Assembly (NCBI GenBank): GCA_009869945.1
Contig: WIXG01000148.1
Span: forward strand, 1 to 64,000
Source: Mesaphorura yosii
Taxonomy: Eukaryota; Arthropoda; Collembola; Poduromorpha; Tullbergiidae
DNA length: 64,000 nucleotides
Direction of reading: 5' to 3'
Part shown: positions 1 to 13,900 of the stretch, piece by piece
Numbering within the stretch: the first letter of the stretch is position 1
Layout: each line of letters opens with the position of its first letter
The notes under the pieces: generated by a model
Database searches by the model: none
What the model was told of the DNA's origin: nothing
Seen by the model: only the letters and a program-made list of their open reading frames with translations
Position numbers and translations under genes: made by a program

Positions 1-172
1 TTAATCAAGGACACACGCTCAGACGCCTGTAAAATTCTCACTTTAGGACTCAGCATGCATCAACACGGCATATTTCATGAATTATGAACACAACTCATTT
101 AAGTTGGAATGGAATGTCGGTCTCATCTTCTTAAATTGATGCTACGCCTGTCATGACCTCATCCTGACTCAC

Positions 173-253
173 CAACAATGCACGAGGAAGAGACCGACAT
201 GCGGCAATTAGTGAATCCAAGTTCAAGTGGTGTTTCCTATCAAGAATATGCAA
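173..253 (-). CDS. possible internal coding exon (weak)
   Basis: An 81-nt stretch open on the minus strand (27 codons, phase 0 at both ends) lies between a plausible acceptor (..atatccag) and a good donor (gtgagtc). It would encode a leucine-rich segment containing ILDRKHHLNLDSLIAACRS. Its phase is compatible with the candidate start exon at 6061-6174 on the same strand, but nothing proves they belong together, and the rest of the gene would lie left of the window. I do not recognise the protein. It could be chance: 27 open codons between splice-like signals are not rare. Confidence 0.25.
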
Positions 254-1771
254 CTGGATATTGGATGCGTGTCTGATCTTGCAATTCTGCCTTGATTTCT
301 AAACTCATGAACTGCACTCGCTCTAATCTACTTCAGTGCGCAAATCTTGACAGACTCGTAATTATCCACGGGTTATTTTTTTTACTTTGTCAGCTTATGT
401 TAGACGTTTTTGCTGCGCGATTCTGCACTTGCAAACGAAAGCGGGGCAGTACACTCCGTTCAGATCCAATGACATCTGAAAAGCTCGCAGTTAGTCGGCT
501 GGTTTCTTGTCGCGAGCTGCTATTCATTTTAGAACTAATTAATTGTCATTGTTCTCGTGAATTGGATACGATTTAGACTTGAGATCGCATGAGGCCTGTG
601 AGCGAGAAGCCGCTGCGGCAGCAGTATTCCCCCGTTATGTTCGAAGTATAACCTCACTAAGTTTCATCCATGCAACCGTAAAATTATATTTTTCTGTCTG
701 CCGCTTTTTCCAAAAATACGGCACGGCACGACTCAAGACAAGAGCGGTGCACGTAATTTTACGCTGCGTCAGATTTCTATTAAATTACGCTTTTTGCTGA
801 AATACAGGTTCGCGCATTTTCGTTCACGTTGCATGAATGCCACTGCAGCTGTTGGAATCCGGTCATTCAGCTAATGGCAAGGTAACTGATGCACTCCAAC
901 AAAACGGCCCAAAACTGACAAAAAAAAGTGTCTGCCTTTTTATTTGATAATCGTCTTGATATATTCTCTTTTCTTCGAATTATCACCAGGCGACCATAAA
1001 TCAAATTGCATTGCATATGCATTCTGTACAGAACTCAAACTTAACTGCGTACCTTGAGCGCATTGCAGGGTGTTGCTAATAATGTTGAATCTGTGCAATT
1101 TCGAAACAAATTCGAGCCCATTGCTTTTCTATAAATAATTGCATTGCAGCCAATTCGAAGTTGGTAGCATTTGTGGGAGTAGGTTAAAGGCATTGGATCG
1201 AGTTTCCCACCCTAAACAAAACACGGTTTAATACTGAACCTTATGTTTTAGTTATGAGGATGTCAAATTGATTTACTGCAACAGCCTGCGTAGTGTACCC
1301 AGAAAGTCGCTCAATGCATACCGTGCTCGCATTTTATGCCATTTCATGCATTAAGATTTTTATGGCTGTCTACTTGGTTTTAGTGAGTTGTAAAGTGTCT
1401 TATGACTGAAGCAATGACGAAACTAATTGATTTCAAGTGTGTTAGTTGGTAAAAATTGCCCAGAGTGTGTGTTATGCAATAAGAAAGGAGCCTCGGTTGA
1501 GACTTGGGCTGCGAAGGAATGAACATGACTCTGGGTTTAGGAAGGAAACGGTGAGTAACCAGCGTCGCCTGCCCAACTCTTATGGGAATGAGAATTACGA
1601 ATGAATAAACTCTTGAAATTAAGTTGCATTACTTTCCATTTCCAAGTAAAAATAGAGCTTACTCATCATTTCAACATGCATGCAGACAATTCTGACTCTT
1701 TTTCTTGTCTCTGTGCAAAATCGCTCAAGCCGAACCGAAAAGGTAAGTGCGTAATACAAAACTGGGCTTAC
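254..1771. other. no gene seen (gene-poor)
   Basis: No coding region with family similarity was found. A perfect plus-strand donor (AAG|GTAAGTG at about 1741) ends a short open stretch starting with ATG near 1676, but no partner exon is evident. It may be intron of a minus-strand gene. Confidence 0.4.
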
Positions 1772-1940
1772 CTTGTTTACTCGTGGCCAGCGTGTCACCG
1801 TCAGAAGAGACCTGCAACGGAGAAGGCAATTGCTCAGAGCTGGCGTTGGACAGCGTGGGACTCGCTGACGTCGAGGAGCTCGTGTAATTAAAGTTATTGT
1901 AGCGCGGTGTGTACGGGTATGAAATTGTGATCACAACCAT
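1772..1940 (-). CDS. candidate N-terminal coding exon, unrecognised minus-strand gene
   Basis: Starting at an ATG in good context (aacaATGG) the minus strand reads 56 codons and stops at a strong donor (CAAG|gtaagc) in phase 1. The peptide begins MVVITISYPYTPRYNNFNYT and continues as a Ser/Thr/Asn/Pro-rich, low-complexity region (SSSTSASPTLSNASS, then LPSPLQVSSDGD). This composition is typical of disordered N-termini of transcription factors or RNA-binding proteins, but no domain is visible and I do not name it. Downstream exons would lie left of the window. It could be an alternative first exon of the same gene as 6061-6174. Low complexity makes chance less likely than for a random frame but does not exclude it. 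Confidence 0.5.
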
Positions 1941-4900
1941 TGTTCTCCCGTCTCTGTCTTGGTCACTGCGATGCGATGTACATAAATCAATTCGCGATTA
2001 CGAATCGAATCGCAATCTGGCCCTACTTAATTTATGCTTGGCCTACGGTGGATTATTAATTGGTTGTAGCAAATAGGTGTCGGCACTCAAATATCGCCGA
2101 ACTCAAGCTGTGGCTGGACGAGACTGACGTGGCGATGTTGAAACGAGCTACGGAGAATGTTAATCGATTCACTTTTATAGATGTAAAGCATTGCTAAACG
2201 AAAACTCATATAAAACTTGGCTTGTCTTCGAGTTTATTACAAAATAATTGTCGTGACTAATCCCGAAAAGATCGGATTTGGAATCTTTTGAGGGTGGGAG
2301 CAAAGTGAGCTGATAAATGGACTATTCTCAATGGAATTATGCTTCAACTTGCGCAGAAATCAGGACTCAAAACGAATGGCATTGGCAATGAAACTGACAC
2401 GGTTGTAAAGTACGTCACAATTTTGCCAGCCGCCGAGTTCGTCAATTCAGACCTCAAGTTTATTTTGACTCCTGGTTCGTTGTATCTCCAGAAATGCGCC
2501 AGAATGCAAGCACTCAACTCCTTTTTCAGTCTTCCTCCCAAATTACAGCACTCGGCTTAATGCGAAACGTTAAAACTTGGCATTATCATAATAATGAGAC
2601 CAAATATTATTACAAACAAAAGTGAATCTTCTTGTTAAAACATTATCTCGTGTGTGTAGGCGTCTTTCACTACAAATACAAATCACGTAGCCCTCTTCAA
2701 CAATGCGATGCGGAGCACGTAAGGACAGGATCGTAATTGACTAATGGAACGCATGTTTTCTCATCGGCTCAGTTCTCGAGAACAGCAGAGCTTTATGCGC
2801 CTGTGTTTACAATTTCCGGTTATAAGAATTCAATGTCTGCAAATTATTTGTGTATGCGAAGAGGAAAACCAGACAATTGTGTATGAATATTGAAATGAGA
2901 TTTTGTCTCTTGTCACAATGTCAATTTGCACCGGAGACGAATGAAACCAGCATACGAGATTACACTTTTACGATCTGCGAGCAACACCAAAACTCAATTT
3001 GCGTTTCACGTAATCACTTCTCAATGTCAACACTGCGATTGGTACAAGTTTCAGTCAAAGTGATCAAGTTCGAGTCATTCGCAATATTTTGACAGGCAGG
3101 AAATTTGAGCCATTGCCTGATCGCGTCACTTATTCTGCGGTGTTATGAAGCACAGGACATAAATAGCCGTGTATTCAAGTCAACAAAAGGACGCGCCGGG
3201 CGTCGATACTTATTTGGCTTTACTGTACAATGTGACGATGATAAAGAACTGGTGTGAACTTTGCCCGACTGACGCTGAACTTTAGAAACTCAGACTTCTC
3301 TGTCCAAACCTCGAAACAAATTAATTGCTGCCAAATGATTGAGCTGTTTGACCACCGCCAACGACGAAGCAACGATAGGACGCGACTCCGTGGTTCAAAG
3401 TTGATTCTAACCAAATTAGGATGAAACGGGAAATGCGAGACTCACAAAACTGTCAACAATGAGCCGAACAATAGCCTAGCAGTGTCTGTGAATGCTTTTT
3501 GAACTTTTGAGTATTTGCTTGATTTAAGTCAAGTACGCGATTGAGAAATTACGAGCACTGGACAAGCACTTTGCGAGAAATCAACAAACGGAGTGTGACT
3601 TTGGGAGCGCAAGCGAAGATGAGTGGGCGATGAAGTGTTTTCTCTGTCTAACACTAAAATATCGCATTTATTTGGTCTTTTATTTTGCTCTCATCTTCGA
3701 CTCTCGTAATCATTATCAACAGCATCATTATTTTAAGCGAACGCACTGCTATGCCAGCTCAAGCAGTCCGTCAAGTCTTCTCTCATGTCTGTGCCAAGCC
3801 AAGTCATCGAGTTGAAGTAAGCCATTAACAAGCGTCTTAAATCTACCTGTTGCTCGTCCGTATGCAGCCTATTTTATGTTTGCGTTGTACACATTTCGGT
3901 ACAGGTAATGCAAAATTGTTGTAAGAATTCTCGCTGTGGTTTGCATGCACAAAAGTGCTGTAAATTCACTCTGCACAAAACGCTTTGACTCTGAATCTCT
4001 GTAATCAAGTACTCCAAGAGTCCGGTGTGCACTACAGCATAAATTGCAGCAAAGGTACGTTAATTATTCCTTCGCTTGAGTCTGGACGGGACTCAACCGT
4101 TCTCACTCTTTTGACTTTCGGTGCGGCGTTTATTAATTGAAGTGCGGCTTACTTGGCAGCTAAATTTATGACTCTGTCTGTCGGAAGACGAGCATGCAAA
4201 ATCGGTAGAGAGTGTACATTGGGTATTCTTTTTGCACAAGTGACAAGTTTTATGGCATCACGCTTGAAATTCGATACGCTCTCAGAGGAATCCGACCCTT
4301 TCGCTGAAACCGCTCCGTTTCACTATTGCATAGGTGCTCGCAGAATTGCCAAGCATCGAGCGGTCTCCAGTTGAGTGGATGCACACTGCAAATTAGTAGA
4401 AGTTTGATTGAACTGGAAGAAATCCTCAAGGCAGCTTCTCGATTTTTTGGCATTGCAATTAGTCCTTTCATTTATTTTGCAATTCAATAAAACTAAGGTT
4501 TAAATCGAATTCTTTTCTAATGTTTTTTCGAATATTTTCGTTGAGTCATTTCGAATTATGTCCTCATTGTAAAATGATTACATAGGACAGAACTTCTGAG
4601 TCGATGTAACAATGCAAAGCAGAACGTATCACTCAGGAGAACAATTTGTCAGTAAGGTGCGCTGCTAGGGCCATTGCCATTCGTATTTCATTGAGCTGCA
4701 ACAATAAATCTTGAACTCTCTCATTTTGGCAAACGCCAATTCACAATAAAAGGTCATCACATAATTCTTCAACATCTAGTTCGCTCAGGGAGAGGATTCT
4801 TGGACGATGCCGACTACGCAACAGCAGCCACGATTTAACTGCACTCAACAATGCCGTATGTAATTTTGGCTTAGCAGAAATCGTGCGCATAATTTTAATA

Positions 4901-6060
4901 CCATCATCAATAGCATAGAACTATTACGCTCATAGCCTTAGATTGCAATAAATCAATAATTCAGCCTTATCAATGGGTAATTGAAGGATAAATTTAACAG
5001 CAGCCTATAATTGGCTTGGCTGCCTAATTCGTAAATTTATATCCACAGGCCATTCATATTACCGTAGTTGATTTATCCGGCTCGTTGCATACTTAGTGAC
5101 GAAAGTTACAATGTAAAGCTGAAGCATCTCATTTCTGGTCGAAGAAGCAAACTTATCTTTTGTCGTGTGATCTTAATTCAATTTGTTATGCAACAATTGG
5201 CACTAATATTCAGAATAAGAAATGTAATCCCACTTGGGCATTGTACATGTGCAGTTGAAGTTATTGTAATTGCCCAGATTCAACAAAACTATGGACATGC
5301 TGAAAAGCAAGTTGATGTTTCTATTGTTACAGGTGCCACTCGCCGTCGTGACACAATCCATTATGCAATGCTGACAAATTGGAAAATAATATAGACTGCG
5401 ACGCCTGAATTAATACCCCAGACTATAAAAGACCACGTGGGAGCAGATCAAGTTTTTGTGCGCACTTATCGGCCATCAATAAGGATAAGTCGATTCGAAA
5501 TGGGCAGAATGCGTAGGACTCGTGCTCGGGAGGCGCCCACAAAGTGAATAGTAGTTTTGTGAACAAAATTCTTCGTCTGCCACAGATTATTGGATGACTA
5601 ATCGCGAAGAGAATGCCAAGTAGCAATAAAATATGGAATGCCCGTAATTATGCTTCGTAACGTAGCAATAATCGCGAATTGTACAAATTTGGAAATGCGA
5701 GCAGTACAGACATTGACTCAGGGCAGAAGACAGTAAGACAATTCGATTGTGATCACTTGTAAATTTATGACAGAGCAGTTGAAGGTGGAGTCGTTCATAA
5801 TAATGGCAAACCAGAGTGAGTGTGTGATTAAATGTCAATCCATATCAATTGCAAGAGGCAATTCAATGAAAGGAAGGAGTCTGATCTGAATATTTCATTG
5901 TCTGCCGATTGAAATCTCATCTCTGGAACCGAAGAAGGCGTAGGGCACCGAGACAAATGGAGAGGATTTTCAGCGCTTTCAAGCAGCAAGTTGTGTTTTT
6001 GTTTACAAAGCAAAGAGTAATTTAATCTGATATAAATATGAATTTGAATGGATTTAGTAC
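1941..6060. other. no gene seen (probable intron or intergenic)
   Basis: Open frames here are short and lack splice partners or family similarity. If the two flanking candidate exons belong to one minus-strand gene, this is its 4-kb intron. Confidence 0.4.
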
Positions 6061-6174
6061 CTGCAGTCCGTCAGGAGACGTAGTTGCCATTGCGGTTGAG
6101 GTCCCACTAGGTGGTCCAGACTCGTACCTTTGAACAGAGAGAACCTCTTTGGGCAGATCACCGTCTGCTACCAT
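6061..6174 (-). CDS. candidate first coding exon, unrecognised minus-strand gene
   Basis: The minus strand opens with ATG at 6174 and reads 38 codons in phase 0 to a donor (CTGCAG|gtacta). The peptide starts MVADGDLPKEVLSVQRYESG and ends with a small-residue-rich segment TSTAMATTSPDGLQ. The coding look (acidic start, Pro/Gly/Ser/Thr linker, no upstream in-frame ATG) and the position of the donor suggest a genuine start exon. The next exon is unknown: joining to 1772-1940 fails on phase, while 173-253 is phase-compatible. I do not recognise the protein. Confidence 0.45.
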
Positions 6175-9100
6175 AATTAAATCTCGCTTCGCACTTTGTT
6201 AGGAAACACAAACAAACTCGTCGGCCACCAACACCAGTTAGTTTATGGCTGTTGACCAAAAAGGTCGCGTGTCTGGACCTCCACAAATGTCAGCTAGAAA
6301 AGCACAGAAAAAATATTCAATTAGACAACCTACTACTAACCACACGAAATCCTTTACCACAATATTTGGTATGGAAGGGCCATAAAAGCAGAAATAAATT
6401 TGAGGAGTTGACACGCTTAAATTGTGGGACTATAAAAATAAGCTCATCTTAGTTTTATTACGTAATGAAATGGCATACTTTAGCAAATTGATTTTCAGGC
6501 TGGGAGTCAATTACACATCTCGTTATTTTATGGGATCTTTTAACTCGACACGAGTCTCATTTCTCATTATGTGCATGACACGTGAGAGTCTTCGGTCGGA
6601 GTAATGAGGGAGACGATTCATGACAACGATGCTAATTAAGATAGACACGAAAATGCTTTCTGTGTTGTACGTGCATTTGTTTATACAAGATGTGGGCCAA
6701 GGCTGAGGGAATAAAACTGTCATGCTTAAAGCAGAAGTTCTTGCAGTCTTACGACGAGCACACATGTGAGTGGCATCTGCCTGGCTCCGTCTCATTGCAT
6801 TGCGCGCAACAATGATGAATGGCCAAACTTATCTCGGCTCAACCGCGGTCTCACAGACGAGAGCTTAATCATAGTCATTTCTAGTTCAGTTAAATTATTT
6901 GCGAGTTGGCTCATCGATCGGCCGCATTATTATGCGATTATGAATGCAATTGCAATTAACATCAGGAGTAAACGTTTAACTCTACGTTTGTCCTGTCATG
7001 TCTCATCGCTTCCACGACTATCACGTACGCAAATGTTACCCAACCCAGCTTCAGCTCGATTGAATTTCGATTAGCATGCACGCGTGCCTTCCGTCTGCAT
7101 TCCTGCCCCTACCTCTGGTTCTACGAGCACTTAAAGTGGACGTAAACTAGTGCATTGTTTCCTAATGGCACGTCTGCGTCTACGTGGGGCGAATCTACTA
7201 CGAGACTGTGTGTTTTACTAATTATTTATCCACTCTCCCATCATCTGTCCCTTCCTTCGATTAAAATGTGCCTCGTAGAATACACGTTCCCATTACAATG
7301 AACAGGAATTAATGACTCTGGTGAAACAACTTTCCTCTGATAATCCAACTAGAAAACGTACGAACGTCCCACTTAACAAAGCATGTCGTTTTTGGCAATT
7401 AATTTCCCAAATTGATTTCTTGCTATTGGATTTTCCCATGACTTTCCAGGGGGTACTTACTTGTATTTGTTATTTAAATTGATGTCCCACACGATTCTCA
7501 ATTCCGGGACAAAGTGCAAATCTTTGTCGAGCGGAGCAGACGGAAACCACACAATCAATTAATTAGTGCAACAATCCAGCGTGTATGCCAATCACAACCG
7601 AACTCACAAGGAGCATTTGACGCGGTCCGAGAGACTAATCTTCTGAGGATGCAATGGACGAACTGGTCAGTCCAACTCGTCTCGACCACGGTTGTATACA
7701 CCAGAGTGCGAGTGATAGGCCGAGTCAGTGGTAAATTGTGCATGATTGCCTGTCCGCTCTGTGTAAAAGGTGATGTGTGCTCTATCATATATGATCATGA
7801 TGATTAATAAACATGGTGAAGGCGAATTTAGAGGAGAGACGAAAAAAATAAATGTTTTGCAGAAAAAGCCTACGTAAAATTTGCCTTGCGAATTCCATAA
7901 ATGGGCAACTGAAACATCAAGGCATACCAAAGTGGTACTTTTGCATTGCAAATAGTGCAAATTTTTTTACAATGTATTTTCACTGTGTGCAAACTTTGTA
8001 CGTGTGCGCCCAATGTCTTAACTTGGAAACCCAAGTTCATGCGATTATAAAAGCCGTATCCCTTGCCTTTTTTGCAAATTCGACATATATCCTTTGTATT
8101 GTAATTTTGGCATGGCCAAAAATAAGAAAACGAGATAGAAGTCGGTTGATTATGAGCTGAATGCAAAGGAGACAAGAGAAGGTGAAAACGCTGGCCATCT
8201 TATGTAATTCGTGGGTCCGCTTGCCTCCTGTGCATTTTTGTCTCTGACGAAAAATTGCGGTGCCCACGCACGATCCCATAAAATATTTATTTACATTTGT
8301 GACTAGAAGTCCAGTGCTCAATTTATTCTGTGTCTATAACGTCAATGCTGTGCCATAAATGTGGTTAAACGTGCCTGTGCTTACTCGTCCCGACTTGTAT
8401 TAACAATCCACTACAGTGATGTAGTGCTTTTGGCACATAATGCGTAGAATTAGATGCAGACTTGTGGTGTCTGGGGTTTCTAAAAATCCAACGACTAGCC
8501 ATCATTCTCAATCGATTAGCGCTTCAACGCGTCGGAATTCAAGGGGAATGTGAGACTGTATGCACGGCAAAATTCAGCCTTGCCGTGGCGTGGCCCACAA
8601 TCATCGAAGAATGGATTAGAGAAGATGACAGATTCAGTCACAGAAATCCAGGTCATAGTTCATCTACGCAGATTCAGCCCCCTCGTCACTGCCCTCTCAT
8701 TTAAATGCTTTATGAACGCTGAAGAGGTATTCTCGAAATTTGTCTCAACATCTATACGTAATTAATGATCTTAGTTCATAAAAGTAATGCGCCAGAGTAC
8801 TACTATCGTAATGAGCGGCTGTCACTGGCTTTAATTAGTGCAGACCACATCACATACTGTGTGATGATGTCATCGCGTCGGGCTGAATTAGCTAATAAAT
8901 GACGTGAAGCCATAAGCCAACAAGTAATCTTTTGTATTGCTTCCCAATTTTATTGACCAGCACTATTCGTTGAACCGATATCTGCTGATGAGTCTGCGTA
9001 AACATTTAGTTTAAGACACCCAAAATAACCTTTCCATTTGCAGTTCAAGAATTGTCTATTGCGCATACTTAAAATGCTACATGCTTCCAATCTCCGAGTC

Positions 9101-10979
9101 AAATATCATTTCCACGTCAAACTGAAGATCCGCGACTTTATTATATAAGAAGCTCCAGCTACGGGCTCCAGGCTAACCTGCACAATTCATCTTGCATACA
9201 AGACAATAAAATTAGTTGCGTGCTGACGCAGAGAAAAAACGCACATGATGTACATGTCACTTGAGTTGGTATTTAATTAGAATAAATGTACGTCTAAATG
9301 TCAAACCTTAACATTGCTGGTGCTTACTGCAGCCGAGTCACACATACTTGACGCTATGAACATGCGTTGTTTGTATTGCAAGAGCATCGCGGTCGCGGCT
9401 GATGATAACCCGACGTCGAACCCTGAGCCCGCTTGAGAGTGCGAGTACGCGAATTTATATCAAGAAAATTCTAACGCCATGCCCGTCTGCTTGAGACTCT
9501 GTACAATCAATGTGAAACTCGGAGACGACTAGTGCACTTCGCCACAAACGTTGCTCCTATTCCACAGGAACAATATCGCAAAATATTCTTGCGGTTTGAC
9601 TAAACTTCAAGTTCGTTGTATTTGTGCCAACGTTGGGCTCTGTCTTTCTTCGTTCTGTGCTCGTTCTTTAACTGTTGACCGTTCTCATCGAATTTAGCAA
9701 CTTTAACCTTTCAAGTGTGATTTCCAAGACATAAGCTCCAGCGAGTGCCGTACTCGAATTTTTCATCTGTGCGAAACTCATATAACAGAATTCATGTGTA
9801 ATTCCATACTCTGCCATTCTTTGATAGAAATAGAGTGACTTTTGATTGTTCTGCTGTTTGTTTGACTGTGCCGTGAATGTTACTCAATAGTGATGAATTA
9901 TAAATTCTAGCGCGCTTCGGCGGCACAAATTACAACACAACTTGTGCATCGCTTATTCATACTTTGATAGCTCAACGTTTTAGCTTTGTCTTTAAACCTG
10001 TTCAACACTTCAGCATTCCTAGCACTTTAAGTGTACCTCTGGTCTAATAGTGCCACAAAGCGTCAATTCAAAAGGCTTGAACTTCTATGTTGACACAAAA
10101 GCCATTTTCCTCTTGAACGCAACAAAAGTTGGAACGCCGTGGACAACTTGTTACATTTCCGGCAAGCGGCAACCCTGGCAGTGGCTGTTGGCTCCGCTGC
10201 AACGGATCTCAGAAATAGAAACCCTTACTTGGGTGTCGCAGTGCAATCGCACTGATGTGCGATTCTCATTTTGTACTTTAAGCTGAACGGAAACTTCTTG
10301 GAGTTGAATGTAATAATCCCCGGAGTTTACTCAATGACAATGACTTAAGAGGCGAGAAAGTGAAGATCCCAAATAAACCTTAATGGTGCCGTAAGAAAGA
10401 ACGTCGTGCCATATCGTCATTGTTGTATTGGCTACGGAGGAATAGTGTAATAAAGCGATGCAGAATAGAAAAGACAAAAGTTATAGCGAATGAAGGGAAT
10501 ACTTAGAAATTCAATTAAGCTTCCTCCGCAGCATCTCTTCTAAGAAAATCTAAAGCCGGAGAATTTTTCCAGCATCCCGCCGCTGAAAAAATTGCAGTCA
10601 AGATCAAGAAGCCATTCAAAGCTCGGAAGAAATACATACAGTAAAAGTGCAATTCAAATTGAACATTTCTATGCTTTTATTGCATTCAACTGTTCTTAAT
10701 TAAAAAGTGTAAATCTGCCCTTCGTTTAATTTCACGTAAAAGATTTGTTCTGAGAAGTGTGCAAAGGAATCGGGCCTTCCTCTTCATGTTTAATGTTGAC
10801 TTGTGCATAATTGACAAATAAACGAGTAGGCATAACGTAAATAAGGGGTTTATCACTTGAGTGAGTGTATATGGTTTACAGTTTTATAACGGGCTTTCCA
10901 GAATGTCTACTTTGGCCTTGTAGTTTGGTTTTCGGAAGCCCGCACAATTAATTGGGGTCGTGTAGCAGCCCGCAACTAC
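6175..10979. other. no convincing gene (intergenic)
   Basis: Many short chance frames. One weak exon-like stretch on the minus strand at 7461-7521 (61 nt, phase 1 in and 2 out, donor gtaagt, peptide LHFVPELRIVWDINLNNKYK) is noted but not called as a gene. No repeats or RNA genes seen. Confidence 0.4.
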
Positions 10980-13900
10980 ATGCTTCGAAAAAGTATGAAT
11001 CCCGTGGGGGACGCGGTGTCTTCGTCTTCCTCATCCATTAATTACTCCTCGACTACCATCAGCAACCTACTCGCTTTCAATCCCAGAGAAGCAGAAATTA
11101 ATGACGGCAATTCCACTCAGCCCGAATTCGCTGACATTGGCACCGGTGCTGCAAGAGACACTGGAGAACATCATCTCACAACCGCCGAACAGGTAATCGA
11201 TGCTGTAAAATCTTTTAAAGACGTACATGCTTTTCGATTATGTACGTACTCTGTACTCAGATTTGATACAATTTCCTCAAGAATATATTCTTGCAGTGAG
11301 TCACGAGCAATTAATTTGTGAATTCTTCATGCATGTTTTCCATTGTGAGGTACTATATCGTTTTGTTGTAGCTCTAGCGCTTGTTGCACCAGCAATCGCC
11401 ATAGGATAAAACCATGAACATTCCTCTACTAGACGTACACGGCATGGTGATTTGTTGACGCCATTCTAAATGGCATGGCTTGAAGATGCAGGCGACAGGG
11501 AAGACGTTCTCGAGCAAGAAATTTGCAGATTTATTCGTTCAAATTATACCGGAGAAACAATGCATGCAGCAAATGGTTGTGAAGAAGTGAAGAGAGATTA
11601 CGGAGAGAAAGAAGAAAGACATTTATTTTATGATAAGACCATATCCGCGAATTAAATACATTTCATGCTATCAGATTCCTTTGTTCTTATGCCTGTCTTT
11701 TGTGGGCTGAGATCTACCAGGGAAAGAAAAATGATCTTCCGCAAAATCTTCTTATCTTCTATGAGACTGACTTCAGCTCTCCTTGTTATTTATGCGACAA
11801 TGCAATAATATTAAAGCCGGTGAAATGTGAAATGATTTGCCTTCACGGCATGACTCGCAATATTAATCGTATTGTGGCATAAGTCTGTGCCAGCCCACTT
11901 GAAAACCAGTGACCATTTATTTTTTTTAGAACTAAGCTTTAGGTAGATACACAAACTTTCCAATCTTCCTGAATCCTCGAGTCGAAATCCGTGGAAACAT
12001 TTTTTTCTCTCCGAATTTTTCGTTTCTGAGGTTGGTTCATTGCTTAATGCAATTCCTGGCATTCTTATAGTTACATCCTTCTATGAAAAACGTTTTAATT
12101 AACTATATTCTGATATCTATACCTTGCACTAGTACGGGTATGATGAATATGATGGAATCTTAAACTTTGAAATCTGCTGAGATTGCATCACAAACTTCGA
12201 ATCATTTTCCCAGTTCAATACAAATAATGGCAAAAGTCTCAGTCGATTCGAGTCATACTCCGAAAAAGCACAAATTGAAATATGTACCTTTTGCTACAAT
12301 TCCAGCACTGTCCCACTTGTGAAAAGAGAGGAAGTATTTTAAGTGGATCGTTGATGATGGAGGAAGCTGGTATATAACAAACACATTGCTTGTCATTGTG
12401 TCAATGTCAGTGAGTAATAATTCTATTTCTTGAATCAATAGAGCACAAGCGTTAATTTAGTCAAAAAGTTATGAATGAAACGATCATCCAATACATACAT
12501 AGCGTCTAATTTTAGTAAGGCAAAGTCCTCATTTAGAAGCTATTTTCCTGCAATTCGACATTGACTGAATTAAGGAGGACGGCGGGGCTAGCAGACTAGG
12601 TCATTTCCTTGTGACCGTTTTAGCAACATTTCCCACTTCAAACTTTTATCACCTCGTCTTTCTCAATCCAACAGATGTTTTTTAGTCAAATGAATAAATC
12701 ATTGCCCTCCATAATTGCGGAAACCTCACAAAACTGGTTCAGATAATCCAGTAGCATTTTGTCCTAGTTCAATTAAGTGATTGAGAGCAAAAGGCAACGA
12801 TTCGCTACTATTTTGTTTCTCGCTGAAGCCGGAACAGTCATTCTTTGTTTAATTTTAGAACACAGTGCACGCGAACTACTTTGCAGACTCTTTCAAGAGA
12901 AATTGTAACTATAGCTGGGAGGTATAACTGATTCCTGTGACAGGCTGACGTCTTTGAATTTGCAGCAGAAATATTTACAACTGTTAGACTCCAGAATCCA
13001 GGGCTTTTAAAGGATTATATTGTTGTAATTTCATTTTGGAACATACTACCATCGGAAGGCTCGACAGGTGAAAGTTTGCATTTGAATTTATATAGACTCC
13101 CAGTATATAAAGAATTCACTCTATTGTAGTTGCGCGGTGTGTCTTGAAGCTTTCTGGATTTGCAAAGCCTCAGTAGAAATCATAGCTCGTTGGCAGTGTT
13201 TTGTCTTGCAGAAGCTTTCCGGTGAAAGGAAACCGCGTGCTTTATCGCATACTCATTTATCATAGTTACAAGATTGCGAGCACCAGTTTTCTAGAAAATT
13301 ACAAATTCATGCTTCATTTCAAAACGCGACATCACACAAAATTTAGTGATAGGAAATTTCCGCAAATTCGCGTACTAAATGTGCCAGTAATGCTGCCATA
13401 ATAGACAATGTTTCATTTCGGTTGTTCAGAAAAGCAAGATTTATTAAATCTTGCTTGTGTAATGAAAGGAGATAAAAATTAATCCCCGGAATAAATTTTC
13501 TCTGTGCTTTGTGTGGTTAATCGTATGATTGAATTTACGAGCAGAGTTCTTTGATCTGAAGTTGCCAATATCGCAAACAATCATGGCTTTCCTTTATCAA
13601 TGTCTCTGACCAGCAGCGGCAGTGACGCTACAGGAATGATGCGTGAGGCTCGTATGATTAGTGCAGCTCAGTGCCTCGTGCAGCCGATTGTATCTGTTTA
13701 ATCAACAGAGAAGGCTAGCAGGCACCAAATGCGCGCTGCTGCTGCAACAAAACCAGCTATGGGCAAGTCTCGTTCTATAATCTGCAAGCCGAATTCTATC
13801 TACTAAGTCCACAGGATTTAGCTCCCGCATTTGAGACATGTGAAAACCTTGCTTTGGAGTTCATTTTCTTTGAGCTTAAACCACAAGCTATACATTGTTT

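Noticed and set aside
5068-5394. 108-codon plus-strand frame in the gene-poor left region
   Set aside because: Composition like random AT-rich DNA, no domain, no splice context.
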